DNA of 64,000 bases from Cydia pomonella (Eukaryota; Arthropoda; Insecta; Lepidoptera; Tortricidae): assembly GCF_033807575.1 (NCBI RefSeq), contig NC_084705.1, positions 5,760,019 through 5,824,018 on the forward strand, given 5' to 3'. Below the pieces are notes generated by a model, which was not told the DNA's origin, did no database searches, and worked only from the letters and a program-made list of their open reading frames with translations. The first letter of the stretch is position 1. Every line of letters starts with the position of its first letter. Shown here piece after piece: positions 31,641 through 45,500 of this stretch. The position numbers and the translations under genes were made by a program.

Positions 31641-33453
31641 AGACATTAACAACAAACTATGTGGTGGCGAATGGTAGGCGAATGGTGGTAGGCGAATATG
31701 TCCAGCCCAGGGGGATACGGTACCTATGGTACAAGTGAACATACTTATCTAAAGCTATACAACCAGGTGATCTCTATCAGCGAGTTTGCACTATATTATC
31801 TTCATGTAAGTAATTTTAAAAATACGAGCGCAAATAATTTTTGTACATAGGATTTCAGATATGTTTCAAAATTACGTATCCTGTGGAAAAAAATAATGCA
31901 AAATGTATTTAGCTTATGACAATTTATAAAGTAAAAATCACATAGTCACTTTTTGTATGAAATTTTTTAGAACTAGGAATAAAAATAAACTTCAACTTAG
32001 TTAGCCACACCTCCAAATTTGGCTGTCAAAGGTGTGAACAAAGAGCTGCAAAAATATCTACACGTATATGTGCTCAGATATAACGCAAATTGTAAGTCAA
32101 TGGTCTGTACAATCTATTCCTTAGTCTAAATTGAAACCGTTCGCAGCGCAGATATTTTTGTAGCGACTCTACCGATTTTCTTATTACATTTGTTATAGGT
32201 ACAAAGTGGAAAAACAACATTCTCGTTTACATCATGACGGCATCGGTATCCATATTCCTTGAACAAATTATCCTCAATATTGTAGCTGTTGTGATAACAA
32301 CCTTATGATGTATTTGTAGTCAATAAGGTGCGAAGTTCAGTAAGTCATTCTTCAAGTCATACGAGTATTATTCTTTCTAGATACAAAATATCACAAATAC
32401 CGAAGACTGGCTTACTACTAGCCTTCCTGACTGCAAACATTGGCTTTGTATAGACTATCAAATGAGACAGCCCCTTGGCCGTAGCGTTGTCATAGCACAG
32501 ATCATGATATAATGTGTCGCAGGCAAATTGTAAGAATCCGCCGTTTGCAAACGGCGCCGTCATTTTACAAACTTCAAGCGTTATGCAAATTGCCGAAGGC
32601 AAATTGTTAGTGCGCTCAATAGTGTCAACGTGAACGTGATGGTTGTCTGAGGGTGTCCATGATTTTCTGTTTTATCAATTTAGGTATATTTATCTTATCA
32701 AGATTGTAAAATGACGACGCCGTTTGTAAAATGCCGAATCTTACAATTTTACTGTGACATAAGTATAGTCACAGCGAGGGCGGAAGTAACTTAGCTTCAC
32801 AGAATTCTATTAAGATTGGGCATTTTCCTTTTCTCTTCGCTACGGCACTGGGTAGCTCCTAAGCAATTTCAAACAGCCATGCAATGCAATACGTCACAGA
32901 AATGTTCCTGGAAACTACCTCTACAATATACCGCGTGATCCCTTCCAGAAATATAAATGACACATATAGGTACATCTGGAATGAGCTAAGATTAAAGCAT
33001 ATTTAGTGTGTAAAATGTCGTTCTGGGCTTTCTTGCTCGCTTGATTATCGCATTGATCGCGTGGCAAAGACAAAATAAAGCTTTTTTCATTATTATTTTT
33101 GAGTCGAACGCTTCATCGTGTTTCTTCATGTATTAAATGAGTCCTGTTAAAGATAAGGTCAAACTTATTTAAGGTATCCAGACATGGATGACCATAATCA
33201 TCAACTGGAGATAAATCTCACAACTCCGCATCATTTCCTAATTAACTTAATGTTGTGAGTTGGACCTACGCTGGGCTTTTTGTCTAAGACTTGACGGCTT
33301 ATTGGATTTAACACAACTCACAACCGGTAACCGGTGTACCATGAGTAAGAACGTTTCAAGCCGTTGCGTTGCCGGCAGCAGAGTTCTCTAGAAGGCGAGT
33401 AGTAGTGAAGACGCGAGGTGTCGGGCGGCGGGGGCGGGCGCGCAGACGGGCCG

Positions 33454-33519
33454 TCAGAGCGTGCGCAGCGGCGCGCGGCAGTCCACGCGCGACATCCACG
33501 CCAGGTCGCGCGTCGTCAC
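33454..33519 (-). CDS. PAQR4: PAQR4 exon F (last)
   Basis: Acceptor GGTAG|GTGACG, phase 0, 21 codons and TGA: VTTRDLAWMSRVDC then APLRTL. The DLAW core and Cys match the extreme C-terminus of PAQR4. Confidence 0.8.
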   Translation of the reverse strand: MTTRDLAWMSRVDCRAPLRTL

Positions 33520-36500
33520 CTACCACATAAGATTTACCCTCGTTACATCTAGGTGTATTTTCAAAGTGCAATTTTTAGGTGTCACATACGTGGTATTATT
33601 AACACTGTAATTTTATAATATATGGTTATCCATATGCTGGAAAAAATATATTAAAAGTTACTGTGTGCAGTAAGTCTGTGAGACATGTCACAACCGCGGT
33701 TTTCTCGAACACAAAGTAGCATAACTTCTAATATGTATCTCTTACATTAAAGTTTAATACATCATTGGAAAGATAATTAAATCTCACACAAAATTATGTC
33801 TTATTTAGTGCAAATAGTACTTTATTTAAACGCTGCTTGGAAATTATGTCTTTGTCACACGTATAGTCTGAAAACGTTTTCTCCCAAATACCGGTTAGTA
33901 TTTAATTAGCCAAAGAAACTAATGCTACTTTCAATACATTATGAATAACTTTTAGTGGAAGTGGAAGTAATAAGTGGAAGTAGATTTATAAAATTGTAAG
34001 CAGGTTATTACGTGTGCAATTTACGCAATATAGTATCCTCCTGATAAAACGTCATTTCCTGGATTGTATTTAAGCACCTAGGTACAACGACTGTATTGCA
34101 GATTCATTTTTTACGATTTAATAGCTCGTATTATCTTTATCTTCGTGTATAGATTCGTTTAAAAAACATTCATTGCCGTCACCATCCTGGCGTCTTTATC
34201 CTGGTTTTATTACCCAGGAAAATGACAAACAGCAATAAAATATTTGTATGGTTCCAATAAGTATAAACTGGGGATTTAGGCGCATCCTTAATGCATTTAT
34301 ATATGAACAAATATTTTATTAGATTAAATCTGTAGAAAAATGACGCCTATATAAAAATAAAGGCGTAATTTTCCTACCATAGGCATTATATTCGTGGCCT
34401 AAATTACTTCAAGTTCTCATTTCCACGACTTTCATACCATTCAACTTCTATTTCAAATTTCTTTCATAACTCGTGGTTATTTTAACAAAGCAAAAAAAAA
34501 AAAATATAATTAATTATTTCCTCTAAACTATTTACTTAAAACCGGTGCATTATGTATCATTCAAATTCTACTTCGAAGGTGTTTTTATGTCATAGTTATT
34601 TTCCTCAAAATTTAAAGAAAAATATTGGCCAGAAAAATGACGTAAATATTTCTTTACTTCACTTCACTTAAAAATAGTTAAAAACTCTAAAATGTAATTG
34701 ATTATATTGTGTGTGTTGTAATGTAACAATAAGCGTAAACTTTTTGAGATCGAATTTGACAAAACATGGACAATATAGATAGGTAATACTTTACCTACAT
34801 TGCAACAAGGATGACTACTCTATGTCCTACTTCTAACCTTCCCAACCTAGGAGTTTCTCGGAAATGATTATACTATAACTGCTAACTGTAAATCGCACAT
34901 CACACTAATTTAACATGCTTGTTCACATATTGACTGGAATTTGTAAGGAAAACGAAGACCAAGTTCGTGACTTTAATTATCAATACAAATGCGTGATCGT
35001 GAGCATTATAATTATTATCTCGAGCTCGTGGGTAGAGATTACTGACGCACTATTTCGATATGGGATTACTTATTTACATATTAAAATGTAGGTGTGTGTG
35101 ACAGCAGTTGTTCTTTCATTTGCGTGCGATTTCGTGCCTAAAAAGATATTTGCAATTATCTTATATTTACTCGGCTGGGCATGGGCATGGGCAACCGGGC
35201 TGGCACATGACATGGCAATTTACCGCTCGCTTCTTACTAACTGACGGAAAGTGACTTATACTGGATCCACTTCTCGGGGATGTGCATGACACCACTGCCG
35301 GCGTCTCACCTGGTGCATGGAGTACACGGCCAGTACGACCAGCACGTGCATGATGTTGTGCGAGTTGAGGCAGCGGTCCACAGCGCCCGGGAACCACTTC
35401 TCGGGGATGTGCATGGCGCCGATCACGCCGCCGCCGAGGGACACTGCATCCTGCAACCGGGAGGGGAAACTTTTATAGACTTCTAAAGAAAAGCAAACAT
35501 TGTTATAATTGATCATTTTATGTCCTACTAGCCTCTAAAGTTTCGTTTAAAGTTAACAATAAAACTAAAAACAAATATAAAAATGATTATTACAAGTTAT
35601 TTAAAATATGTAAAATTCTTCCGGCAACCCTAAGACACAAATATTTATTTTTAGTTAGACAACACGGCAATCAAGAGAGTAACTTATATCAAATGAGCCA
35701 TAATCATGGCACCAGGTCTATAGCTGCAGGTAAGTATGCTGTTCTCAGAGTAAGCAATTACTATGGAGACAGGCTCATCGAGAAGCGCTTACCATACTTA
35801 CTCAACACCTTACCTGCAACTATCAGACAGGAGAAAAATAAAAATAAATTTAAAAGAGCTTTGTTCCAACATTATCTTGATAGCATTTAACTCATACTTA
35901 TCCAATTTTTGCCTCTACAAATAATTAGACTTTATGATTATTATGTACCTAACCTAGTATAGCCCCACGGATCCCACAGTCAAACTGTACAAACAGTTTT
36001 GTGGGACGTTGTATTTAATATTAAGTCGGTATCCACTGTATTTTATTGAAATAAAATAAAATAAATAAATAAAATAACGGGACCCTGCTATTACTAAGTG
36101 CTATTACTCCACTGTCCGTCTGTCTGTCTCTCTGTCTGTCACCAGGCTGTATCTCATAAGCCGTGATATAATAGCTTGTTAGTAGAATTTTTCACAGATG
36201 ATGTATTTCTGTTGCCGCTATAACAAAAAATACTAAAAACATAATAAAATAAATATTTAAGTAGGGCTGCCATACAACAGACGTGATTTTTTGCCGTTTT
36301 TTTTATGTCGCAATCCTTCGTGCGAGAGTCCAACTCGCACTTGACCGGTTTTTTTTCTTATTCACGTACCCTGAGTAGATAATAATTACTTTATGTTTAT
36401 CGAACTTAAACTGTCGTGAGACATACTAACATTAAAATAATTCTACGGATTACACTCACGTATTTTTAGTTACACACGCGACATGTTTCGGAGAGCTTAG

Positions 36501-39500
36501 GTCTGCTTTCTCAAGCACTAACAGTGCGAACAGGGTTCACGACGGCCGTGAATCGCGTACTGCTCCGCGCCGCGTCGCACGCTGCGCGCGCGCTGAGGGA
36601 ACCAGTTGGGGTAGATCTTGCGCTGTCGTAGTGGGCGGGTGTGGTGTTTGTGTTTGGGTCACCTAACACTTGTAGCGACAAACAGCACAACATTTTTCTT
36701 TACCAGTAAAGACAAGGCGAGATTACTGGTACGAGAAAAATGTTACGTACCACCTAAAATACGTGAAGCGATCGAGATTGGGCGGCGCCGTAAATTCAAT
36801 CGAGAAAGCGGCCGGGCTGTGCCGCCAGCATGGAAGCCTGTGATCCTTAAGCAGAAAGTCAGTGAGTGTGGTGACAGTATAGTGGACATAGTGAGTTTGT
36901 GCTGTTTGTCGCTACAAGTGTTAGGTGACCCAAACCCAAACACCACACCACTATGCCCGCCTACTACTCGTACCTACAACAGCGCAATATCTCCCCCAAC
37001 CGGTTCTCTCCGCGCGCGTGCAGCGTGCGACGCGGCGCGGAGCAGTACGCGATTCACGGCCGTCGTGAACGCTGTTCGCACTGTTACTGCTTGAGAAAGG
37101 AGACCTAAGCTCTCCGAAACATGTCGCACGAGTGACTAAAAATACGTGAGTGTAATCCGTAGAATTATTTTATGTTTATGTTTTATACCACAATGGTGAC
37201 AAACATAGGATACGTATAGTAGGTATAGGTACCTAAGCAATCAATCATATGGGGTCATCATGGTGTCACATGTGCTTCACTGACCCTCAGTAGACAAAAA
37301 TAAATACAATATCGGAACGAAGAGCGTTTTATCTGCGGCGATAAGCACGAGGTCGTAACCGCTAACGTCTAAATGCACTTGACCCTATGATATGGATGGT
37401 CTATAAAGGGGTTATTTTATAGTACCTATTGAAGTCGCGTTAAAATATTCTGTAAATAAGTACTGGAGCATGTTATTAATTTGATACACAAAATCCTTTA
37501 TAAATATTAGTACTTCATTATAACTATCATTTTTATCAGCTACTTATAGTCTATTAATATCCTAAGAATAATTATGATTAGACAGCTTTTACTGTGATGT
37601 CTACATGAAATATATGGAGTAAAACTGACGTTACCTATTTAGTTTAAAAAATTTTTTTTTTTTTTTATGGTAGAGAAGGCAAACGAGCAGACGGATCACC
37701 TGATGGTAAGCGATTACCGCCGCCCATGGACACCTGCAACACCAGAGGGGTTGTAAGTGCGTTGCCGGCATTTAAGATGGGAGTACGCTCATTTCTTGAA
37801 GGTTTGAAGGTCGTATAAGGTAGGCTTAGTTAAAAATGTTCTCATTCAATTGGTACACGCCCGCTTATAAGTATACTGTTTTTTTTGTGAATAGGTATGA
37901 AATTATTTCTTCTGGATGTTAAAATACTTATACCCACTATACCCAGTGGCTAGTCCAGGTAAGGCCTAGTAACCTCTACTAGGCTTCACCTAGGCCTTTG
38001 CAGCAGATGAGGCTTTTACATATGAATAGAAGTGTGTGACAAACAGAAAAAATACAAAGAAAAACAGTTTCTTGATATTAGAACTGTACAATCAAAAGAA
38101 TTATTTTGTGACCAATTTCGTACCTTGTCACAGTGACAATAGTATGAGGTCTCTAGCAACTTTCATGTTGTTTGTCATTGTGACTAAAGTACGAAATGGG
38201 TCACAAATTGTCGTTGTATTGTTGTTGTATTGACTGTACTCTTAGAAATCTATAACTTCTTGGTGTAACCTCGTCAATCATAATGTCAATAACATCTCTT
38301 CGAAATTGCTTTACTATTTTCTAAGGTGTCAATCATCTGCAGATTCTATTAGTCGTTTTAGATGTCTAGTACCTAGCTGTCAAACTTACAGCCGGTCTTA
38401 TTCTTTGACTCCCGCATAGATAAACCAGTGAAAAAAGAGACTACTGATTAATTGTATAGGTTCGCTACCTTGAACAAAATTTGCTATATGAACGAGTTAG
38501 GCGTTCCAAAGTTAAATTTCAATTGTTAGATTACCTGCCCAAATAAATAATCACTAGACAATGTATATATCGGAAAAATTAAAATTAGGTGTATTGCGCG
38601 TTGAGCTAATTAGCCTTTTTTAGCTCTATATATCTACGCTCTACCTTTGGCAAATAACCGTACGGCTAGCCTCAAAAGCGGTGCATATAGGTATAGTTTA
38701 TAGGGTACTGAGGAGGGTAAACTTTTTTATAAACCTACTTTAAAACAACCGGCATGAATCTTTTTGTGTGTATTATTTTCAATGCACTTGCATCCTTAAT
38801 GCATTCGCGGTACCGTGACGTCTGTGACGCATTCGGCTTCTTGGTACGCACAAGATGTACGTTGAATTAGGAAGTGACGGATGATGCTATTGACATTGGG
38901 ATATATCGATGACCAATGTATGACTACGCATGACTCAGGTCGTATAATTAAATGTGTTGACTTTAGTTTTTCACGTAAGGACAGAATGACAGTTTTTGGC
39001 AATATTATAAATATTTAAAAATGTGCAGTAACAAGCAAAACGTTTAAAATTTTAAATATTTTGGTTAGAGGCCCATGTCACACAACGTCATAATTAAAAA
39101 CGAGTCGGTTGTCGGTAGTTTTGATGGAACGGTGGAACCACGTTGGAACGCACGATACAAAGATATCCTCACACATAGATACATATTATATAAGAGGTAT
39201 TTACTCGTCCACTTGAATCATACATACTTACTTAAATCAGAACCACAGGTTCGCCTACTAAGGAAACAGACATTCTGGTTTACTTTTAAGAATCCTTTTG
39301 TACAAGTTTGTTTGTGAAATAAATTATTAAACCCTTCCCGTTTTCAGGTAATAAAAACCGCCCAAGAGCATGTCGGGTCATGGCTCAGTATAGGTTATAG
39401 AGTTCCGTAGTTACCCGCTTGTCACAATAGGCTGTCTTGAACGGGGGCTATTAGGTAGTGTCCTGGTACATGGCGAAACTACGGGTTCCTATCGAACCCT

Positions 39501-42500
39501 AAAAAGGATATTACCTGAATTATCTGGTGCTTTATTTCATGCATGGTGTGAAATAATTTATCTTAAATACAGTCGAATATCCTATTGCGGGTATCTTACC
39601 AGTCAACCATAGGGCAAATCTGAAATGTGTGAAGGTGGGTGCAGTGGCAAAAAAAAAGATAATATTCACAAAAATGTTTGTTCAGTAAAAGGTAGTAGAC
39701 CGCGAGCCAGGAACAGATTTCCATGACCAAACGCCTCCCGGGCGAAAACTTGTATAGTGGTTAACGGCTATATATGATGAACCCTCGTGGACGTCAGCTG
39801 TCGCTCCGTTGGTGGATTGACGAAAGGCAGCCACCGAGACTCGTAAAAAAAATTTGGTTTGATACTCTCTTGATACTTTGTCAGATGATAGTTCAGATGC
39901 TATTGTTAGTTATAAAAATCGTCAGCCGGTTGTATTGTATCGCGGTAGTAAGAATATCAGCTGGTCGCATGAACATGTAAAAAATAAGCACTTTACTTTT
40001 TATGATAGTAATAAATAAATATGAAACTTTGCATGTAGCATTCCATCAGGCATTCCAAATAAACGGTTACGCAATTAACACATTACGCATACTTTGTGGA
40101 CATAAATAAAGTGGTAAGGCGCGTATTTTTTACATGTTCATGTCATCATCAACTGACGGTCTTTACACCGCGATACAACCGGCTGACGGTTTTTTTGATT
40201 CATGATAGCATCTAAACTATCATCTGACAAAGTATAAACAGGGATATAGGCTCCTGGCCCGCGGTCTATACGTAGGCAAAAGCATAGATTTAAAAAGCAT
40301 AAAAGTAACGACGTCATTCGGAAGGTAATGATGGGACGGTAAAGTTTTACTGTGTTCACTGTGAGTGGGGTAGCGCGGCGTAGGTAGGTAAACGGACCGT
40401 TTCGATTAGTAGTAAGAGTTCCTTATACCTTTAAATAAGTATAGTCCCACCCCTATAGAAAGTATGTCGTTGATCTAGGCTTTGTATCACAGTGACCAAA
40501 TTCCACATACAGCTTGTCGCAGTTTTGTTTCATGCCAAATGACATGCTCCACCAACAATTACAAAATAGAACCAAGGGACACGTACAGAGGGTAACGTAA
40601 AAATCGATTTCAAATTCGTACTTATAGATCGGAATCTATTTTAAGTTGATACCTTAAGTAGGCGCCTACTTTAATTTAACCGAGGATAGGCAATCGGATA
40701 AGAGGATCTTAGTGGTTTATAAGAATTACATTACGCCCAAGTTAGTCTTATCTAAAAGAAAGTACTGGCGGCGGTATATAAGTAGATAGATAAGATTCAT
40801 CATTTACATCGGAATATCGCCAGTTTTTGATCTGTATCTTTTAGACTTGTGTAAAGCACTCTATATATAAATTCTAATAATTAATAAAAATTAATATTAT
40901 AACTATAAGTCGGTATAGATAATACTATGTATTTTGACGCATGATATTATGCTTAGACGTTCTTTTTAATTTTAGCCGTTTGTAAATTTTCCATCCCATT
41001 GTAGGTACCGAACATTACCCTCGTTACAGAACATTTATTCAGTGTAAAGGGTTGGTCCGTATTTTCCGGAGTGGTCTGGCAGATTGGAACTTGTGGGTCG
41101 ACGGGCGCATTTGGTTCTGACGTGCGAGATGGAGGTATTACAGAAAGTTCCTACACAAGTAGAGTCCGCACCGAAGTTCTACACCAGTATGAAGTTGGCT
41201 AGCGCAGATGTATATGCAGATGTAGGTACCTACCTGACCTACCTGTTAGCTGTTTTCTCGTCGCCTCTGTTCGCGTGGGATTACCTACGCCTGTTATTTA
41301 AGGGGCGTTTTAGGAAAGAGTAGTAATTTTTATTTTCCAAAAATAAAGTAGCCTACGCTTGGGCTAGAGTTGGCCTTTGCCAGTTATAACAAATCTTTTT
41401 TTTTAAATTCTGTTCTATTGTCTATTGGCCCGGACTATAACTATGCCTTGTTTGTCCCGATCATGGACGTAGGAAGCGTTGTTGTTCCAATAACTTAGAA
41501 AGCGTTGGCTGTTGAGTCGAAAGTATTTATAATGCAGCCTCCGATTGCACATAGTTGTTATGGACCTCGAGGCCACATTAACTTACATATGTGAGCATTC
41601 GACTATACGCTCGGTAAGCAACGGGTGTACCTATATGGCGAGCACAGTACGTCTGGCAAGTCTGGAACGGGGTGCGAGTAATTTATTATGCGCGAGGGAT
41701 TGACGCTGGCGCCAGCCCAAGCTCGGTTTGAGGAGAACCACTACCCTACAAAATAAAATAAAGATTATACACAGTATGCTCGATAAGGCTTGTGTTGTGG
41801 CTAATAGACGATGATATATACAGTAATAAAAATATACCGTGTTTTTTTAACTCCGTTAATTTCAAGGTTGCATTCCTGAGCGTAAATCAAATAAATTTCT
41901 CAAAGACACCGGTATTATTGTTAAATGAGGCGAATACTAAATGTACTTATTAAGTTTGTTACGAGTAATAAGTAATTAACTCCATTTTGAAGATTTATCT
42001 GATAAGGCCCTTACGAGCATGTACACTTGCCTTAGGACCTATTTACATATTGATTAGTGTTTAGTACGAGTTCATACAATTGCTGCTAAACGCAACTAGG
42101 TACGATATCGAAGCCCCAAAAATATTATAGGTAAACAACGATCATTATTTGAAGTAGGTACGACCCTAACAAACAACAATTATCTTAGTCTTGTATGGTG
42201 TACGTATTTTCCCGATAGCCTTTCCTAATTGAAGTGAAACCTAACAAATGGCGACGTCGCCGAGCTAATGTCTCGAGCCACGAAGCCCGACCGAGCGATG
42301 GAACTCATCGATGCGAAGTGGCTAACGAGCCGGCTGAGATTAATTACTTGCTTGTGTATAGTGAGTAATGTGCCTAGTTACTGCAATAATCACGTGGCTA
42401 GAGCCGATAGCGAGTGTGTGGATGTGGACTATCCATTCTGTTTGGTTTTATGATCCAAGATTTTATGGAAAAATACACGTAATTAGAGCAAATCGGCGCT

Positions 42501-45500
42501 ATATGGTAATATTTACTACATTTAATAGTTTGTTACTTAACTAACATGAGCTTGTAAAATTACAGCCCGTTGAACTTTGCGAATTGGTTCATAATTGATA
42601 TTTGGATATCTCTAAATCAAGTAAGACTTGAGCAGGTTAAATAAGTTAAATAATTTATTTAAATATTGTAATTTAACTTTACCTATCTTTAAGAGATAGG
42701 TATACGCGTATGTATCCAAGTTAGATTTCAAGGAATTATATTATTTGATTTGATTGAAATTTTACCAACCAAAGTGACAAAAATAATGTAGATAGGTACT
42801 TAATATCAACTTATCTTTTCATGTTCTCGAATCTTATTGTTTGGCCCAATGGTAGACTGCTGAAAGCTTAAATAAATAAATAAATGCCCCTCAGTGCCCC
42901 GGTAAAAAAACGCGATATAGTAATGCACCTTTTTAAGTAGAGTACCAAGCTAACTCGGCATGTCATTTGCAAAGACAAAGTGTGCCAATGTCATCATCCA
43001 TGTCAAATTTCTTTATAATGATACTCCCTAACTTTGCTCCGTTCAAGTCGCTGCAAAGTTAACTTAGATTGACTCTAAGTAGTGTGATTTGTTTAAGGGT
43101 CACGTGTGTATTGAATCAATCATTTTTCTTATTTATGTCTCGGGTCGTAAACTGCAATAAATTGCAGCTGAACCACAGCCACAGAGTAAAGTTTTATTTT
43201 CTTAGAAAATATTTAATAGCTCATATTTTATAGCTCGGTTTGGCTAACAAAAGTAATGACAATTCCAAAGATTTCTGGAGCTGGGTACTATATACGTGAC
43301 CGCGGCAGGGCGTTCGTCTGAAAAGAATTGTGTCTAAATGGCTTTGTTTACTGTGCACTCTTTTCCGACTCGTGGTATACGGATACGGGTCGATAAAAAG
43401 AAGCTAATAGGTTGAGAGCCAGGGGCGGATTAAGAAGGCGCGGGGCCCTTAGCACATTAGCTTGCGGGGCCCCCTGGTTCGAAAAAAAAAATGATTAAGT
43501 GCGAGTCGGACTCGCACCCCGAGGATTCAGTACCATCACAACATTTTTACGATGTCTTAATATTTTTCGACTCGTTCTCAATTAGTTTTTAACATGTTAT
43601 GCAGTGTATTTTTTAGGGTTTCGTAGTCACCTGAAAACTCTTATAGTTTCACCATGTCCGTCTGTCCGAGGGTTTGCTAGCCGTAATTTGACATGGATAC
43701 ATAAATAATGCATTGCGACAGAACGGTATAATAAAAACTATACAAAAATTAGGGTACCTCCCATACAAAATATTTTTTCTTTGTATTTTTTTTGCTTTGA
43801 CCCTATAGTGTGGCATATGGTTGGATAAGGTCTTTCAAAACAAATAACGGTCTCCAAAAACCTTTTTTATTAGTTTTACTTTCGGAAATAATCGCTCCGA
43901 AAGATTTTTTTTATTTATTTTATTTAGCCATTATAAAAGTGCCTAATCTTAATGAAGTTGTTAGTTGTTGTTATTTTATCACAGTTTCTTTCTTCTATAT
44001 AGGTTTCCTACTAACCTTCGGTTTTCATCAACATTGTATTGTCACCGATTTTTCCCTAGTAAGTGAATTTTTAACAACAAATTTTGACAAATGGTCAAAA
44101 AAATAGTTTGCAGATTTTGAACAACTTACGAGTATTGCAAGTTAAATAAAAGCATGTAGGGATACTGTTTAACAACATCAATGTTAGGTATGAAGTTTAA
44201 TAAAAGCTTGTAAAAATAGGTGAAACGTGAGTCGGATTTACAATAAGAAGTGGGAACTAACGGCTAAGTGAGCCAAAAAACAAGGCCGAAGGCTGAGCCC
44301 CACGAGCTGAATATCCGGACCAAACGATTTCGTAGCATTCCCGTGCGAAGCTGAAGGCCAAGCTGCAGGAAAGCAGAGCCTAAAATGAAACCAATGCCAG
44401 AGTGTGAACGAGGCCGTAGGCCGAGCTCCGTATAAGGGCGGAGGCCCGGAGCGTTCTATGGCGGCGCGCCACCATGCAAAGGCTGAATTGCAGGAGAACA
44501 GAGTTTGGAATTGAACCAATGTGATCTCGGCTTGCCTGATGCTCGGCCTTAGTTCTTGCTCGAAAGTGCGCCTTGCTGGGATGCTTTGGGTATCGAGCCC
44601 TATGTAGGGCTTTACACCCGGCCTACGCGAATGCAAAGCCCTGCATAGGGGCCACAAAAGTTTTGAGACACTGCACCTTCGCTTTTATGCTAAACTCTGC
44701 TCTTGGTCTTTCCGTAAGCCTAAAAATTCTTTTAATTTGGTATCGTCATAAAGAAAAATATATGATAATAACAAATAATAATAATTGATCAATGTTGTTA
44801 CTGACTTACGAAACAAATACATTGTAAATAAAATGTGATAGTACAGGATCCGCGGAGTGCGAGTTCTACTTGAACTTCGCTGGTTCCGCGTGCCGAAATC
44901 GCATGGTCAGGGTCGGAGTGCGGGGCTCCCCTGGGCGCGGGGCCCTTAGCATATGCTTTTTCTGCTGTTCGGTAATTCCGCCACTGTTGAGAGCCCAAAG
45001 CATACCTAATAATACAGTAACTTTATACATTTAGCGTTTGCGTCAAATAAATTATAAATAATATGAAAATGATATATGTATAACTTGCTCTAGTTGCTAA
45101 AGGCAGAAAGAAATAAAGCATAGATTGGACCTGGGGAGCCGATCCTTCCCCCCTTTTTTTTGCTTAAATAAATGAAAATGGAAATGCTTTATAATACTTT
45201 ATAAAAGTAAACTAATTTAAATTTATCATTCTTAATAATACTTGCTGCACGTGCCCGCCACCATGAGTGACACTTCAGCGCTGCTTTTCAGCCAGAACCA
45301 GACTCCCTTCGCACGAATGAGAGAGAGAGAGAGAGAGAGAGAGAAATGGTTAGATATGAATATTGTTTTTTAGCAAGGAACTATAGCCTATTATACAATA
45401 TATAATGATTCAATCGTGAATATTTCTACACAATAAAGTTACTATATACATTGTGCCGTTTTAGGATTTTCTCTACTTACTCGTACATACCTATCAATTT

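Larger units (their letters stand above)
26967..33453. other. Intergenic region between PAQR4 and the protease
   Basis: Same-strand neighbours are separated by about 6.5 kb. It contains a palindromic MITE (27461-27575), a LINE 3' tail (28150-28235) and a SINE-like repeat (31408-31640). The stretches 28240-31400 and 31650-33450 show only short frames and no recognisable exon. Confidence 0.6.

Noticed and set aside
36618..37094. 158-codon plus-strand frame as a complete gene
   Set aside because: Both its ends lie in the inverted arms; only the middle part resembles a protein, the tail of a Penelope-like endonuclease.
44238..44657. 139-codon minus-strand frame
   Set aside because: It lies inside the non-autonomous hAT element in G/C-rich repeated sequence and shows no protein motif.
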